DNA of 64,000 nt, taken from Blastomussa wellsi (Eukaryota; Cnidaria; Anthozoa; Scleractinia; Plerogyridae). Shown piece by piece: positions 1-13,034 of the stretch. The notes beneath the pieces were generated by a model, which saw only the letters and a program-made list of their open reading frames with translations, did not search any database and was not told the origin of the DNA. Position numbers and translations under genes: made by a program. Position 1 is the first letter of the stretch. The number at the start of each line of letters is the position of its first letter. The stretch is from positions 14,131,825 through 14,195,824 of the forward strand of contig OX393566.1 of assembly GCA_947652115.1 (NCBI GenBank), in the 5' to 3' direction.

Positions 1-560
1 TAACATGAAATTTGAAATTTTCTTCCTGTCGTCAAATTCTTCAAATTTTGGGTCATCAGCACTTAATGATTGGGCTTTAAACTATTCACCTATTGCCCTA
101 TTATGGAAATAGAAAATTTCTCAATGCCGTGATCTTGAAGTGGGTGTCATACAAATCATACAATCGGCCTGAGAATAAAATGGAGTTCTCATCATGAGTT
201 CTTAGAATTTCTTGACTAGCCTTCGTATACCTTATAAAAAGGAGTTGAATGTTTGCACAAACCAACCAGCCAGCAGGTTAACGGGGAAAACAGTTAGTCA
301 CACTGATGCAACCTATTAAGCTTAACGAGTAATATTGGTCGTTTCTTTAAATCTAAAAATACGGTCTAACATGTTTAATGTTTATGAATCCTGAACGAAT
401 CTAAACGAAGATAAAATCCTTGCGAAAATTAGGTTGCAACCAAGTGAAATTCCCCAAAACCTTGAGTTATCGTTATCTATGAAGGCCGTTCAATTTGATT
501 AAAAGAGAATTTACGGCGTTACCAACTATGAACGAAAGTCGCTGTAGTGTCTCCTTGAGT
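1..560. other. 3' flank of the PNGase F-like gene
   Basis: No gene seen. The region lies downstream of the minus-strand gene that stops at 561. TTTAAT at 374-379 reads ATTAAA on the minus strand, about 180 nt past the stop codon, and is a possible but weak polyadenylation signal. Confidence 0.4.
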
Positions 561-3500
561 TCACGGCTTAAGGTACTTGAAATAGACCAGGTAAGAGTAC
601 ATGATGATATCTCCAGGGTCACGGGTGGGGTTAGGGTCTGTGTTGTTGAACCATCCAAAATATTCTATTGTATTATTTGTAGCTTTGGTAAGTGCGCTTG
701 TTATGTCCACCACCCACGGGATCACTTCCTGTCCATCGCACCACCCGTCCCTTCCATATAACCACGTGCCATGCTCGTTAGGTACCACTCCCTCGGGCAC
801 GCGGTCGGCACAGCCCATAGCGGTGCCAGCGTTTTTAAACACGCGACTGTAATTCTGCTTGTTGTTGACTACAAAGTGATGGGACGTCACACAAAATTCC
901 GCGCAGTTGTTGTTGTCACTGCCGTGACCTGTAATTGTGGCAACAAGTTTCACTTTCTCGGTGCCTCCTGGTGGAATGAAAGTAAATGGTGTGTATTTGC
1001 TGTTGTAGTTCTTGTCGAATGTTCCTCCTCGGAAGAGCGGCACGATTTCAAACGGAACAAGAGACTTGTCCATTGCATGAAATGTGTTGTATTGTCGCAT
1101 CACTGTGAATAGAGGTGATTGCTTGTGTAAGTAGCGATTAAAACGAGGCGTTATTTCATATTAATATCAATATTCAGAACAATTAAAGCCTGACTGAAAA
1201 GGTTTGATAAGTAGAAAAGGAAGGTATTCCACAAACAACGAGAATAGCCGGAATCGCTTAGGAATATCCTTTTCTATGTCATTTTTCAAGCGAAAAAAAA
1301 TTGTCTCGTGCAAATTTGATGGCACGTGTTGCAATACAAGAGGATTTTTTCGTATCGAAGTCTTTTCAATGTCCAACTGCTCACGAAGAAGTGTATTTGA
1401 ATCATAAAATAGTATTTAAGAAGAAAGTGTGCCTTTTGCAGTCATTACCTTGCACTTTGTTAACAAGTCTTATGTTGAGTGATGGAACCCAGGCCATCGC
1501 CCAAGGAACTGTTTTCATTGTAAAATTACACTTGTTGGTGGAATTGGAGCCCGCGGATTGTAGCAGTGGAATCAGCGGTTTTATCGGGGTCAGCCAGTGT
1601 CCAATGCGTCTAAGAAAAAAGAAGAAACGAGAGAATTTCAATTGGTTGTAAGATTCACATATTTCTTCATTACTCTTCTGCGGTTTACCTTGCTTTATTC
1701 ATTCTAATTATTGATGTATAGTTTCTTCAATCGTACTTTTGCAAACACATGAGAGCGCAAAAAGTGTTAGTATACCTGGTTTGTTAGGATACGTACCGCC
1801 TGAACGGGGTTATCCATCTGCCCAGTTCCAGGCCACACAGTTCACTGGAAGCGTTACAACAAACGTACAGCTGTACCACGTGATCCCAATGTGCGCACGT
1901 GTCATCTCTAGAGCCCGGGCAAGATAAAGCGAACTCGAGTTCGACGTGTTCGTAACGCTGGAGGTCTGAGGACAGAAAAGAAACACATCATGAGTATGGT
2001 CTGTATTGTGCAAGTTGATGAAGATCAAATGGAGTTTGCGCCTAGCAAGTTTTCCACTGAGAACTACTGAAGCTCCAGGATCTCAGTAACTCATGAGGTG
2101 GGTGAGAACAAGGGAAACACGAAGGGGGGGGGGGGGGGGGTGGCACTAAGGCGCCTTGGTCCACCCCTCGTTTTTTCCTCGTTCGCGCCCAGCTACTGAT
2201 GGGCGTGAAACAGGCTACCGTAAACTCACATACAATTTAGAAATATTATGCTGGTGACATGTCTCACCATCAATGGACGGCAGATCGACAACAGCAGTAA
2301 CTCCTTTTTCGCCCTGCATCAAGGTGTGGTTAAACACATTGATTACTACAGCATCTCCTGCTGTCAGGTTCTTTAACAGTTGGGTTTTGTAGTTGAACCT
2401 GCATTGAAAAAGGTGATAAGATACCTATCTTGTCAACTTTATAGGAAATGGTTAGTGTACTATTAGCTCGTACAAAATAACTAGGAGACTAAGCGAGCAC
2501 TCATTGTATGGGAGAAGGTAAACATTGTTGTGACGTTTTAGATTCGTGCCGTTATTTTTGACAAATATTATGGAGGACTTTTTCCGTGTTTACATAGCTA
2601 CTGGCACGGAAAAAGTCCTTCATCCAACATCAGGTTGGGAAAATTCTCCAAAGGGTAACAAACCCTTGACTGCGTCTCAGGTTTGCAAAACTGTCTCGAA
2701 TGTCCCCAACCCCTATCGTATTTAGATGAAGCTATGTAAACACAGAAAAATTCTTCTGTTGCTTAAATATAACGTTTTAAACCTTTCAAGTACGAATACG
2801 TGACAATGCTGTTAAAAATATGTGGAATCCCCATAATTTCTTAATTCTCGACTTTCTAAATTTGAAAGCCAATTTAATGCTATACCAACCAATACAACGC
2901 AGAATTTTTTGGTTTCAAAAGCATTACAGACGTTGGATTTTGAACATGTTTATGATGACAGACCAGTTTGACTTCAGACGTCCATTGGCCAGATGGGTTT
3001 ACAACAACAACAAACAAAAAGAGTGCGAGTTATGACGCTTTTCAAAAGGTTACAGCTTACCACTGGGCCTGATATGCCATGAAGCGCATAGAAGGATACA
3101 AAAACCAGCCCGTTTCTTGAACCTTCCCTTCTCCATCAATTCCAAATAAAAAAGTATCGGAGGGTGTGGTTTGGAAACGGACGAACCAATCTTTAGCTTT
3201 AGCTCTTTTCAGTTCATCTCCCATGCTGTATGGAATCATGGTGGCCGGAATATTGAGCTGTGTGTTGCATTCTGAGCCGTTACAGTTCATATCTACCAGA
3301 GCCTGCGACGGAGAAGCGTACACCACAACACCACGGGCGCCATTTTTTTCACAGTTTTGAACCTGCATGAATAACGTGATTTCACATATTAGAAAGACAG
3401 AGTCACAGAGCCAAGGACTTTAAACACGCTGGAAGCTGAAGGGGAACCAAGCTACTGACCTTTGTAAAGTATGAACATTGCGCGCCTTCCATAGAAACGA

Positions 3501-5989
3501 GGGCGAGATAATCATCCTTGGCATTGATGGACATGTTTGCGTCACAAGCGTCACCCACAAACACAACCAACAGATGACCATATTTGGCGAGTGAGGTGGG
3601 GGATGGCAGCCAATCATAGCGAGCATCTAAACGCTTCGACACGCGATGAATTTCACCTGTAATAGATTTCACAAAACAATGACAAATACCATGAAAGTTT
3701 CTATATGAACTTTGGTCAGTATAAGCCCGTTGAACTAGCGGTGGAGAAATTTCTCGATGAATTATTTGAATGCTCAGGTGTAGTGTTGCCATTGATTGTT
3801 CACCTGAGAGAGGGCAGCCACAAACTAGCCGCCCTAACTTCAACTTTCAATATGTGCCCTAGACGAAAATCAGCAATAAATTATACATCTTAGACAATAA
3901 AACAGTGTTTCTAAAATGTTCAAGTTCTGAAAGTTTCTTTAGAGGTATGTTAAGCAGGTGTTTCTTGAGTTCTGTTCGGGGAAGATATTTATCAACAGGA
4001 GCGTGCAAAACCCGTGACATGTTCACAGAGCTGTCTTTGGTTTGCATTTAGGCAAAACGGGGAAGCCCATATAGAAGTGTCTATAAAATTCCCTCGCTTT
4101 GGTGTTAATCGACGTCTTAAATCTTCATTATTACCGAATACCAAATAGCCCAGGTTACCTTTAACATTTTCGATGACGATCTGATCAAAGCCACACCCAT
4201 GCCCGGAGCAATACCACTGCGATAAGACCCGCGGGATCCAGTTCCCTAGGGTAGATACGGGAAATGTCGCAAAGTACATCCGTGAAATCCAGCTCTGTTC
4301 GAAAGAGTTTCTTGAAGGCTTTGGCCCAAAGAAAAATCTGCGCGCCCGACTTGACATTCTTGCTTCCTTACAATATCTGCAGACAAAAACAATCACAATG
4401 AAAACCTGCCAAAGCAGTTCAAAAAACAGACCATAATTATGAGCAAGAACATTCTAAAAGGGGATTGTCACGAGTCGGGGGGTGCTTTCCGTTCGGGTTA
4501 TTTTTAGATACCGCAAAATGAGGCGGCCTTTGACCTGACGTCCGACTCACGTGTGGCTGCAATTATTTTCCAATATAAAAAGTTCCGCTGTCCTTGATGA
4601 AATAATTAAAAGTGATCACAGTTCTTCCCTCGTTAGACTCTTCGATCTGTTAACCAATGAAAGAATTGTCGTCAATTCAATTTGTCTTAAAATATTTTCT
4701 GACACCCCTCGCCCAACACCCCCTCCCCCCCCCCCCCAAAAAAAAAAAAGAAAATAACTCCGTCGAATTTTAAAGCTACAAGCACGTGGCTCTCTGCCAG
4801 AATTGTTTTAAAAGGGCGCTGATTGAAGGTATCATGCTTCATCCAAACAACAGACTATGTACTTCAAACATCAAGTTAGTTTATGCATTCATGCGTCATA
4901 GGTGTAGATTTGAGTGATTGTGGCATATACAAATGATTGAAAAACAATTCAAAGAGGTTTTTGTCTCCCGGTACGTCTTAAACGAAAGGTTACATCAACT
5001 TTACAAGCAAGTATCTCGAATTGGTGACAAGAACAAATGTTTTGTTACACTGCTCCCATGGCGCAGTATTCTGTTCTACCCTGTGTTGTAATTATTTAGA
5101 CCTCGGCGTGTTTTTTAAGTGATAATTTGTTTAGTTGAGTAGCTTGTTAAAAGGTATTTCCGCTAGGAATAATCGAAGTGAAATTATTGGTTTCCGGAGC
5201 ACGAAGCCGGACCAAGGCTGACCTTGGTGGTTTGGAAGTCTTTAACGCGTATGCAGGGTGTGTACATCTGTGTAATCGTCGCACGCTCCGCGTTACGCAT
5301 TTTTGTTTATTCAGTGTTATTATTTTCCTACCTCTGGCTTGACCTGTTAGTTTATCGTTTTCTATGAAGAGGCTTGCCTTATCGAACGTTTGTCCTTGTT
5401 CATACTCGTTTTCTTGAGGGGATATTCGAGATTTAAAAAATGTCAAGGACTCGGGATACTCTTATAAGCTTCACTGACAAATATAAGCATGACTCTGAAA
5501 TCATTCATCTTTCTGTTCGCATTACTGTCATACTGATTAAAAATCAAATAAAAAGAAATCTCAAGAGTTAGACCCTCACCTTTTGTCATAATAAGCATGC
5601 ATGGCCTGTGTGAACCTCACCCCAAGCTTTTCAGCGACAGTTCTAATTGTGAATGAAGAAGTCCCATAAAAAAGGAATATGTAGTTTGTGTTGTCCGGAG
5701 AATTCTCCAAAAGTTCCTCGAAGGCATCTTGATCGTAGAGAAGAGAATCCAAGAATCCTGAGAGACTGTTGTGTGCCAGAAACACGATAGGCCCGTGGAT
5801 GTTTGAACCCTTGCCTGTTCCATATTTAAGAAGAAAATCGTTGCTTCCAACCAGGACATCTTTTACTTGAACAACAAAGGGGAGAGCTTCGTCGTCGGGT
5901 CGAAGATTTGGAATCTCTGGGGCGGAGAACACGAGGCACGGAATAACAGCAAGCAAGGCTAGAGTGGCTATCGAGCTTGAGCAAAGCAT
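561..5989 (-). CDS. Secreted PNGase F-like protein with PA-like segment (8 exons, 709 aa)
   Basis: Probably a secreted or luminal protein related to bacterial peptide-N-glycosidase F, which removes N-glycans from asparagine; activity here is unproven. Exons, all GT-AG and phase-consistent: 5989-5580, 4376-4159, 3656-3460, 3362-3061, 2398-2268, 1965-1797, 1609-1449, 1102-561. The sum is 2130 nt, 709 codons plus stop. Residues 1 to about 22 form a signal peptide. Residues 276 to about 345 (QNCEKNGARGVVVYA, then NIPATMIPYSMGDEL) look like a protease-associated (PA) domain. Exons 6-8 carry the PNGase F module: CAHWDH (Asp447), ELGRWITPFRRRIGHWL, then GHG..NNNCAEFC (Glu598) and GRDGWCDGQ. These match the bacterial CDEWDR, GRFITP, GCAEWC and RAGWCPG blocks. 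The acidic residue of the bacterial TETW motif (Glu118) appears absent; exon 7 has MKTVPWAM. The start is chosen because it begins the signal peptide. Family assignment is solid; substrate is unknown. Confidence 0.88.
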
Positions 5990-5999
5990 CTTGGCTTGT

Positions 6000-7320
6000 T
6001 ACTGCAGCTAATGCAACTGTGAAATGAACTAGCAAACGGATCGCGAGGGTATTACTTGTACATCGTCAGCTGTCAGTAACTGAGCTCTTTTAATGATTGA
6101 TGTGTCATCAAACCTGTCGTGCAAAGCCACAGGAACTGCTTAGAGCTGTAAACTGTTAATCACTGCAATTTCCGGTGTGAGTCATTTCTTCACCCCGTGA
6201 TCACAATAATTATTTTCTTTGAATAGACAAAGATTTTGGACGATTTGGATTTCAGCTTATCACCCCCTGGACACGTGTTTTAAGCTGAAAGTAAGATATT
6301 TTTACCATTTTACAACATAGACAAAACTGTGCATATATATTTCGAAAAATAAAAGGCGATTCTAGTTGAGTATTTCTTTATTTTGCGTCATCAATGCCGT
6401 CTCTTCCAAACTTACCAAAACAAAGTCAAGAACTTGACTATTCAACACCGCGACATATCGACTCCAAAAACGACAACAATAGGCAGTTCGTATTGTCTAA
6501 GAATTAAAGTCAAGGACTGTTCTGACATTTTTTGGATCTGTCTCATACAGGGGATGGTTGTACAGAACTGTTCCGTCATCTACCCACTTATCATGAAGTC
6601 ATTAACAATTTTCGAACAATGAAAACTAGTCAGTATCTTCTATTGTAATCCATTCCTATTGTCCACAAGAGTGTTGTTGAGACAATTATTATTGAGGTCG
6701 TCTGTTTGACTGTTGTCGTATAATCGGTCCACTGTCAGAGAGGGAAGAAATCTTTCTTTCATATCCAAGTCTCTAAATTGTGACATTTGCGATATGGTCA
6801 CCCGAAATATGCTCAGATTTTACGGGTCCTGTAACTTCAGAAGATAACGCTGATTTCAGTAAACAGAGTAAGTCGTACAAAACGTTTCAAACTGGACTTA
6901 TGTACAGTATCTATTTCACAACTAACAAAGAAATTTCTAATGCAATTCACACAGGTGAAGAGTTGTATTCAGCGCTTGCTTTAATTGGATTTAGTGCGTG
7001 CGTGCATTCAATCACGCTATAGCCCATTTATTGTCACATTTGTGCCTAAGGATAATAAATGCAAATGGTGGTAAATGTATAAAGTTTAGAATTGGTGCGG
7101 AGAATCAGATGTGGATAGGTGTTACGTTTTAATTTCTATTAACGTGAATCAGGTCGAGGAAAAGGATGCTCACTGGCATAAAAAAAACAACCCGGAGTTC
7201 TGGCATTAGCTGATGAACTATATTGAGCATAATTTGCTGTCTATATTTATCGCAGTGACGTCGAAATCATTATCTGTTCTGATATGGGTAAGCGATAGTA
7301 GCTTTGTTTGGAATTGATTG
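6000..7320. other. Intergenic 5' flank of the PNGase F-like gene
   Basis: AT-rich sequence holding the presumed promoter of the minus-strand gene. No TATA box, ORF with family resemblance, or repeat was recognised. Confidence 0.4.
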
Positions 7321-8688
7321 ATTTTGTTTGCTATGTATTATGTGCAAAAGGTTGTGAAAATCAGTGAGATTTCAAACTAACTAAGTCAGTTTTGTTAATG
7401 CTGTATTTTCTAGGCATGTTTTGGGCCAATCGGCCGCGCATTGAAATAGAAATTAGGTGAGAAATCAACGCGGTCTTAAAAATTCGCTACATGACGTTGT
7501 ATGTGACAAACTTTTTCCAAGAGCGTTCTGAAAATGACATTTTACTGTAGAGTTGCTCTTGGGAGCAAATTGTGTTATAAATATCGTATGCATATTGGGT
7601 TACTGTCGAGCAGCTTTTGAACTGAAATATGTTTGATCAGACGTACATAAAGTACTTCTGGTTTGCTTTTTAAAATCTTTAATGTCCGTCCGTTTAGAAG
7701 ACAAAATCACCCTAAGTTTTCAATAAATGTTTTATTTTGTATTTAGCTGAAATGTCATGTTGGCTGTTAGAATATCCGTTATTTAACTGAAAAGATTTAA
7801 GGAAGTTTCATTTTGCAACGGAAAACCCTGTGTTGTCAAAGCACTTCAATTCGGTACTTTTGGGCCAAATTCCAAGTTTCTTTTGCCTAAAATAAGGACA
7901 AAGAGGCTTGAAGTTGGCTTTTAATATACATCGCAGAGCTTCAGTGGAATGTTCCGTTTTGATGCAAAGATGTTTCGGGCGCAATTCCAAGTTTTTTTGC
8001 CAAATTTTGTTTGCTATGTATTATGTGCAAAAGGTTGTGAAAATCAGTGAGATTTCAAACTAACTAAGTCAGTTTTGTTAATGCTGTATTTTCTAGGCAT
8101 GTTTTGGGCCAATCGGCTTCGCATTGAAATAGAAATTAGGTGAGAAATCAACGCGGTCTTAAAAATTCGCTACATGACGTTGTATGTGACAAACTTTTTC
8201 CAAGAGCGTTCTGAAAATGACATTTTACTGTAGAGTTGCTCTTGGGAGCAAATTGTGTTATAAATATCGTATGCATATTGGGTTACTGTCGAGCAGCTTT
8301 TGAGCTGAAATATGTTTGATCAGACGTACATAAAGTACTTCTGGTTTGCTTTTTAAAATCTTTAATGTCCGTCCGTTTAGAAGACAAAATCACCCTAAGT
8401 TTTCAATAAATGTTTTATTTTGTATTTAGCTGAAATGTCATATGTTGGCTGTTAGAATATCCGTTATTTAACTGAAAAGATTTAAGGAAGTTTCATTTTG
8501 CAACGGAAAACCCTGTGTTGTCAAAGCACTTCAATTCGGTACTTTTGGGCCAAATTCCAAGTTTCTTTTGCCTAAAATAAGGACAAAGAGGCTTGAAGTT
8601 GGCTTTTAATATACATCGCAGAGCTTCAGTGGAATGTTCCGTTTTGATGCAAAGATGTTTCGGGCGCAATTCCAAGTTTTTTCGCGGA
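7321..8688. repeat. Tandem duplication of a 683-685 bp unit
   Basis: Copy 1 (7321-8003) and copy 2 (8004-8688) are nearly identical head-to-tail. Seen differences include CGGCCGCGCA versus CGGCTTCGCA, AACTGAAA versus AGCTGAAA, and a 2-base AT insertion in copy 2 near 8441. The low divergence implies a recent duplication. An identical 60-aa minus-strand ORF occurs in both copies but resembles no family and is not called. Confidence 0.92.
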
Positions 8689-9733
8689 AAATCACTTTAG
8701 TTGTAGACATAAACAACTTTAGCTAATTTAAGAAAAAACGCCAAATTGGGAAAAATTCCTAGTTTCGTTTCAAAATTAGAATAGTTCAGTTTATAATCCA
8801 CTTTCCAAACAAATGGTTCAAGTTGTCAATTATGTCTCTGGACGATGAATATTTCAGGCTAAAGTCCATCTCCGTTTCCCGAACCTCATCCATCCGGGCT
8901 GCAAGGAAAGAGATTTGTTCAGTTTAGTTCAGTGTCGAGAAGAAAGTAAGTTGCGTTTCCGTCAGTTCCATGAATGAGTGGCACGCAGTATAGCCAAGGG
9001 TACCCAACGAACATATTGTGTCAAAATGCATTATTTTAACCAAATCAATTAAAATACATGATATATATTAAAACATTTACAGGTGTTCGTGAGTGTTGCT
9101 GTGAAAAATTATCTGTTTCTTTTTGCCAGCACATGATCCAGCCAGCAATTTTAGAACAAACAACAAACGCGCGGAAATGGCACGAAAACCGTTGAAATCC
9201 ACTCTTCTCAACGAGACTCAAGCCTTTGTCGAGCAGTTTCTTCAGCCGCTCTTCCGAGTTTCAATCAGCCAGCGCAAAAGTAGTATTTTTCAGTGACAAC
9301 TCCCATGAGAAAAGATTTACTGAACCATTTTGCCAGCCAGCAACATTTGTGCTGGGGAACAGGTAAAGCGAGGAGCAGACTCGTTGTGTGTCCCTGTACG
9401 AACTGTGTATAACAATTCTAGTTCTTCCGTTAAAATGGTAAAATTATAATTCAGTATATTGTCTCAGTTGGGTATCGTACGCATCTGGAAAACGTTATTT
9501 GGAGTTCAATGCTACAGTGCTCAAATAACATTAGTTAGATAAACCGTTTCCCTGAAATTCAAGTGTTTTGTTTATTGCAATGCATAAAAACCGAATTACT
9601 TGTAACGTGGCCGCTAAGTCGTTGTTTTCAGTCGCTAGTTCGCTAATTGCACTGAGAAGCTTATAAGCTTCTAGTTTCAGCTACGTACATCAAAGTAAAA
9701 ACTGAAAATCATCAACACAAACACAGGATTGAT
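8689..9733. other. Intergenic, nothing recognised
   Basis: AT-rich sequence between the tandem duplication and a Penelope-like fragment. I see no coding or repeat signal that I can support. Confidence 0.4.
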
Positions 9734-9844
9734 GGATTCGCTCCGACGAAGGGCTAACGCTCGAAACGTCGGCAATTGAATCTCTTTACGGTGGCGAATT
9801 GACATTATCAACCCAGTTGATAAAACTAAATTATATTGTTATAC

Positions 9845-9880
<36 letters not shown>

Positions 9881-9892
9881 GTACCCCCTCTA
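9734..9892 (+). mobile_element. Penelope-like terminal fragment with hammerhead-like motif
   Basis: Shares about 155 nt with the insertion at 43046-43301 and part of it with 63553-63654. The shared order is CTCCGACGAAGGGC, TAACGCTCGAAACGTC, TCTTTACGGTGGC, TATCAACCCAGTTGATAAA, then TTTCTTTAGAAAC and a CCCCCTCT end. CGACGA, the GGGC/GCTC stem closed by TAAC, and GAAAC resemble a minimal hammerhead ribozyme core of the type reported in Penelope-like elements. The assignment rests on that resemblance. Confidence 0.6.
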
Positions 9893-10122
9893 TGTCAAAA
9901 AATGCTTACAAATTCAAGAACTGGTCAACACAGTCGAGCAACTGATTAAAGAAGCCGATTACATTGAGAAACAAGGCCAGCCTCAAAATGTAAAACAAGG
10001 AAACTAGATGCGAATACTCATACAGACTGACATGTCCTTCTGTACCCGATGGCTAATCAGAAAATAATCATTCTAAAATGGTATATAACGTTCCCTGCCC
10101 CACCCTTTATATGTGTATTTCA

Positions 10123-10367
10123 GGGGCGGATACAGGATTTTAAAAAGGGGGTTGGATAAGGAACGGACATTAGATATTCTAGGGGGAGGCGTGCAGAAAT
10201 CCCCCTCAAAAAATCGCTGTCAACCTGAATGGGGAAAATAAAAAAAAATCATGCAAAGCCATGGCTTAATAAAAAATCTAGAACAAATGCTACTCCAGGA
10301 AAAAAGTCGCGCAAGACCAAAACGCTGAATCCAATGCACCCCCCTAAAATACCTGATGGTCCGTCCC
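10123..10367. mobile_element. Small TIR element (MITE)
   Basis: The left end GGGGCGGATACAGGATTTT, followed by a G run, is mirrored at the right end by CCCCCCTAAAATACC and then GGTCCGTCCC. The termini are about 25-30 bp imperfect inverted repeats. No confident target duplication was found, so the superfamily is unassigned. Confidence 0.5.
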
Positions 10368-12403
10368 TAAAGAGGCAGCATTGGTGTATTCACTGTTACT
10401 GTAGTCACATCCTCATAGAACTCAATTTGAACGACGAAGACTCTTCACTGATTAGTGTGTCTTGTTAGAAGATGTTTCCTCCAAATTCAATAAACTAAGG
10501 ATACCATACTTAGAACCTGGGAGAGAAGCTGACATCATTCGTCTTGTATGCATTGCCATACACTTGTCGCACACCTGATCGCGATGGATGCGAACAATGC
10601 ATCGCAATCACAGCCTTTCGGTAGTCATTGTGCTCCTAAGCCATGTATGTACCCTTCTTACAATGGAGAACGATCGCTCCGCTTCCGTGCTGCCTATTGG
10701 CAGTACAGCTAGAATCTTGAGCAGCTCCCTGACATTTCATTTGACTTTTAACGAAGAGATGGAAACAGATTTGTTTTCTCAGAATATGTCGCCAGTCATC
10801 GAGAATGGCTCAAGGAAGTGGGGCTTAATTGAGACTAAATGATATCGAACCGGACTACAAGAAAACGAAAGTCGCATACAAGGAAGTCGCTAACGTTTCC
10901 TTGTGGACTGGTTACTCCTTAGTCACAAAAAAAAATATCATATCGGTCATGAAAGCTGACTGGCATTCATGGAGTTAAATATGTTGTTATGTGTTTATAC
11001 GGTTCCGTGACACATTTTTATGTAAGAATATTTTTTCTGGCCCCGGCTGAATATTTTTATTTTTCTGCCGATTTCAGCGGGTGAAAATAACCAGTTCTCA
11101 ATATTCTTATAGTGTTAAAAATTTAAGTAAAGCCTGGTATCTTTTCAGAATGTTTTGGTTTCATTTTAATACAAAACCAAATCAACAAAACTAGATCACG
11201 CATACTTTTACTGAGCATATTGACAGAATTTCTTCAGTTATTCATATCCCAGCATGAGCAATTAAAGATACAATTAAATGAACAATCGCAGGTTACTGAT
11301 ATTATCAATTCATCAGTGTTAAACCCACAAACTCGTTCGATGTTCCTAATTTAGCACCGCAACTCAGGCAATTAAAAAAATTAAGAATGTCCAGTTTTGA
11401 TCTCGATTCGCCCGCAGATACACATACACAAAAAAAATAAACTTCAGCTTGACTTAGTCGTGCTTGCTTGTATTTACCATTGATGAGACATCACAATATA
11501 CCTTTCAACCCATGCATTCCTTAACCATTTGGTCCCAGTTATCAGTTTGTCTTGTTATACATGTTTTAGTGTGTTTTTGGTGTAAGTGTTTATCGGTTTA
11601 ACGCCCGTTTCCCGAAACTGTAATATGCATATGAATGATAAACTCTCAAGGACACTATTTTTTATAAGAAAGGATGTAATTCAGTTGTGCGATGAGCATT
11701 TGTCAATACAGTAAATAAGCCGTAAAAACTTTCTTCTATCTCGAAACGGGAAAACGAGCAAAAAAAACATTAGACGGTCTAGACGCCGGATACAGAACGC
11801 AGGATGTCAGTTAACCCGGAACTCGGCAGCACACGGAATACTTTGATGACAGTCATTCTTATTTTTAGCATGTCGTTAGAACAATGTTTACTTAGAGATT
11901 ATAATTTAAACTTACAATATATCCTTTGATGTTACACAAAACCGTGTTACCAAAATCTAATTTTATACACGACAAATCCTTTTCTAATCTCTCCTTTATT
12001 CATGAAACTCTTGGCACACCTTCCTCAGCACGCGACCGAGGTGTTGCCTCCGACAAGCTAGGCCACTGCACCAAATGTTACACACTTCCACGTAATTTAT
12101 TATCATGTTGAAGTAGAGCTGAACAACATCAAGAAAAAGACCCTTGTGAAGTTTTTATCAAAGTTCTTCAATTCATAGGATCAAATTTATTTTTCATAAA
12201 ATAAAAGATTTTACAATAGTTGCTCCAAATATGAAGGTAAACCTCTTTGTTGTGAGCCCATTCCGAGATTTTATGGGGAAACCATATATCTGTAATCAAG
12301 GTGTCACCTAAAAACTATGTATACATCAATGTAAACCCAATAATACTGGCCTAGTTTTGTTGCCAAAAGAGTATAGTATTATATTGAAACTATTAACTCT
12401 TAA
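10368..12403. other. Intergenic, no supported gene
   Basis: AT-rich. A plus-strand 84-codon ORF near 10588-10842 and the stretch just before it could be decayed transposase, but no block is convincing. Nothing else was identified. Confidence 0.35.
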
Positions 12404-12891
12404 AGGAGCTACGTCACGGAAACTCATCTTGAAAAAACTTGCCAGTTTTTTCAAGTTTGTCGTTTGTAATCGGTCTATATCGTTGTCATTCGAAACAATC
12501 CATGTATAATTTCAGCATTTTGTTATCTCGTTGGTGTTTTTCGGTATTAGAAAACTATTACTTTTAGATTTCCTTCAAATTGAAAGTAAATGGGAAAATG
12601 ACTTCAAAAAATTAGAAACGAAAACTGCAAAGGACCGCGAACGATTGGAAACGATAATGCTGCCAGTTGAGACCTAATCAGCCAAAAATAAACTGTAACA
12701 CAAACATAGCTACGATGGCGAGGATGGAAATGGATTGAAACTTGCAAACATTTGCTATTTTTTTTCAAGTTTCCAAGCTATGTCCCAAAGGTACCAAAAT
12801 ATTATAGTTCGCTCTCCTTGCTAAAACTTCATGCCAATACAGGCACGACATTTGATCTGAAAACAGCACAATCCCCCGTGACAGCGCCCCT
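12404..12891. mobile_element. 488-bp MITE with TTAA target duplication
   Basis: TTAA at 12400-12403 and 12892-12895 flank termini AGGAGCTACGTCACGG and CCGTGACAGCGCCCCT, which are inverted repeats. TTAA duplications are typical of Kolobok and piggyBac elements. No coding sequence is present, so it is non-autonomous. Confidence 0.8.
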
Positions 12892-13034
12892 TTAATTTGG
12901 TGAAACTTATCATACTTCGACAAACAGCGTTGATAAATATGGTAAGCGAGCGTATTTACAACTAAACTTGACGTCATCGTACGCTAATTATAAGCCACAC
13001 AATACTTGACAACGATTTAATTATTGTTTCAACA

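Noticed and set aside
1810..2028. 72-aa minus-strand ORF read through exon 6 of the PNGase F-like gene in another frame
   Set aside because: The frame giving CAHWDHVVQLYVCC and ELGRWITPF fits both splice phases and the family; the longer ORF is a shadow.
7808..8675. Identical 60-aa minus-strand ORFs in both duplicated units
   Set aside because: Duplicated with the surrounding DNA; no domain, no splice context and no sign of selection.
10588..10842. 84-aa ORF with a loose resemblance to a hAT dimerisation region
   Set aside because: Only scattered residues fit; too weak to call a transposase remnant.
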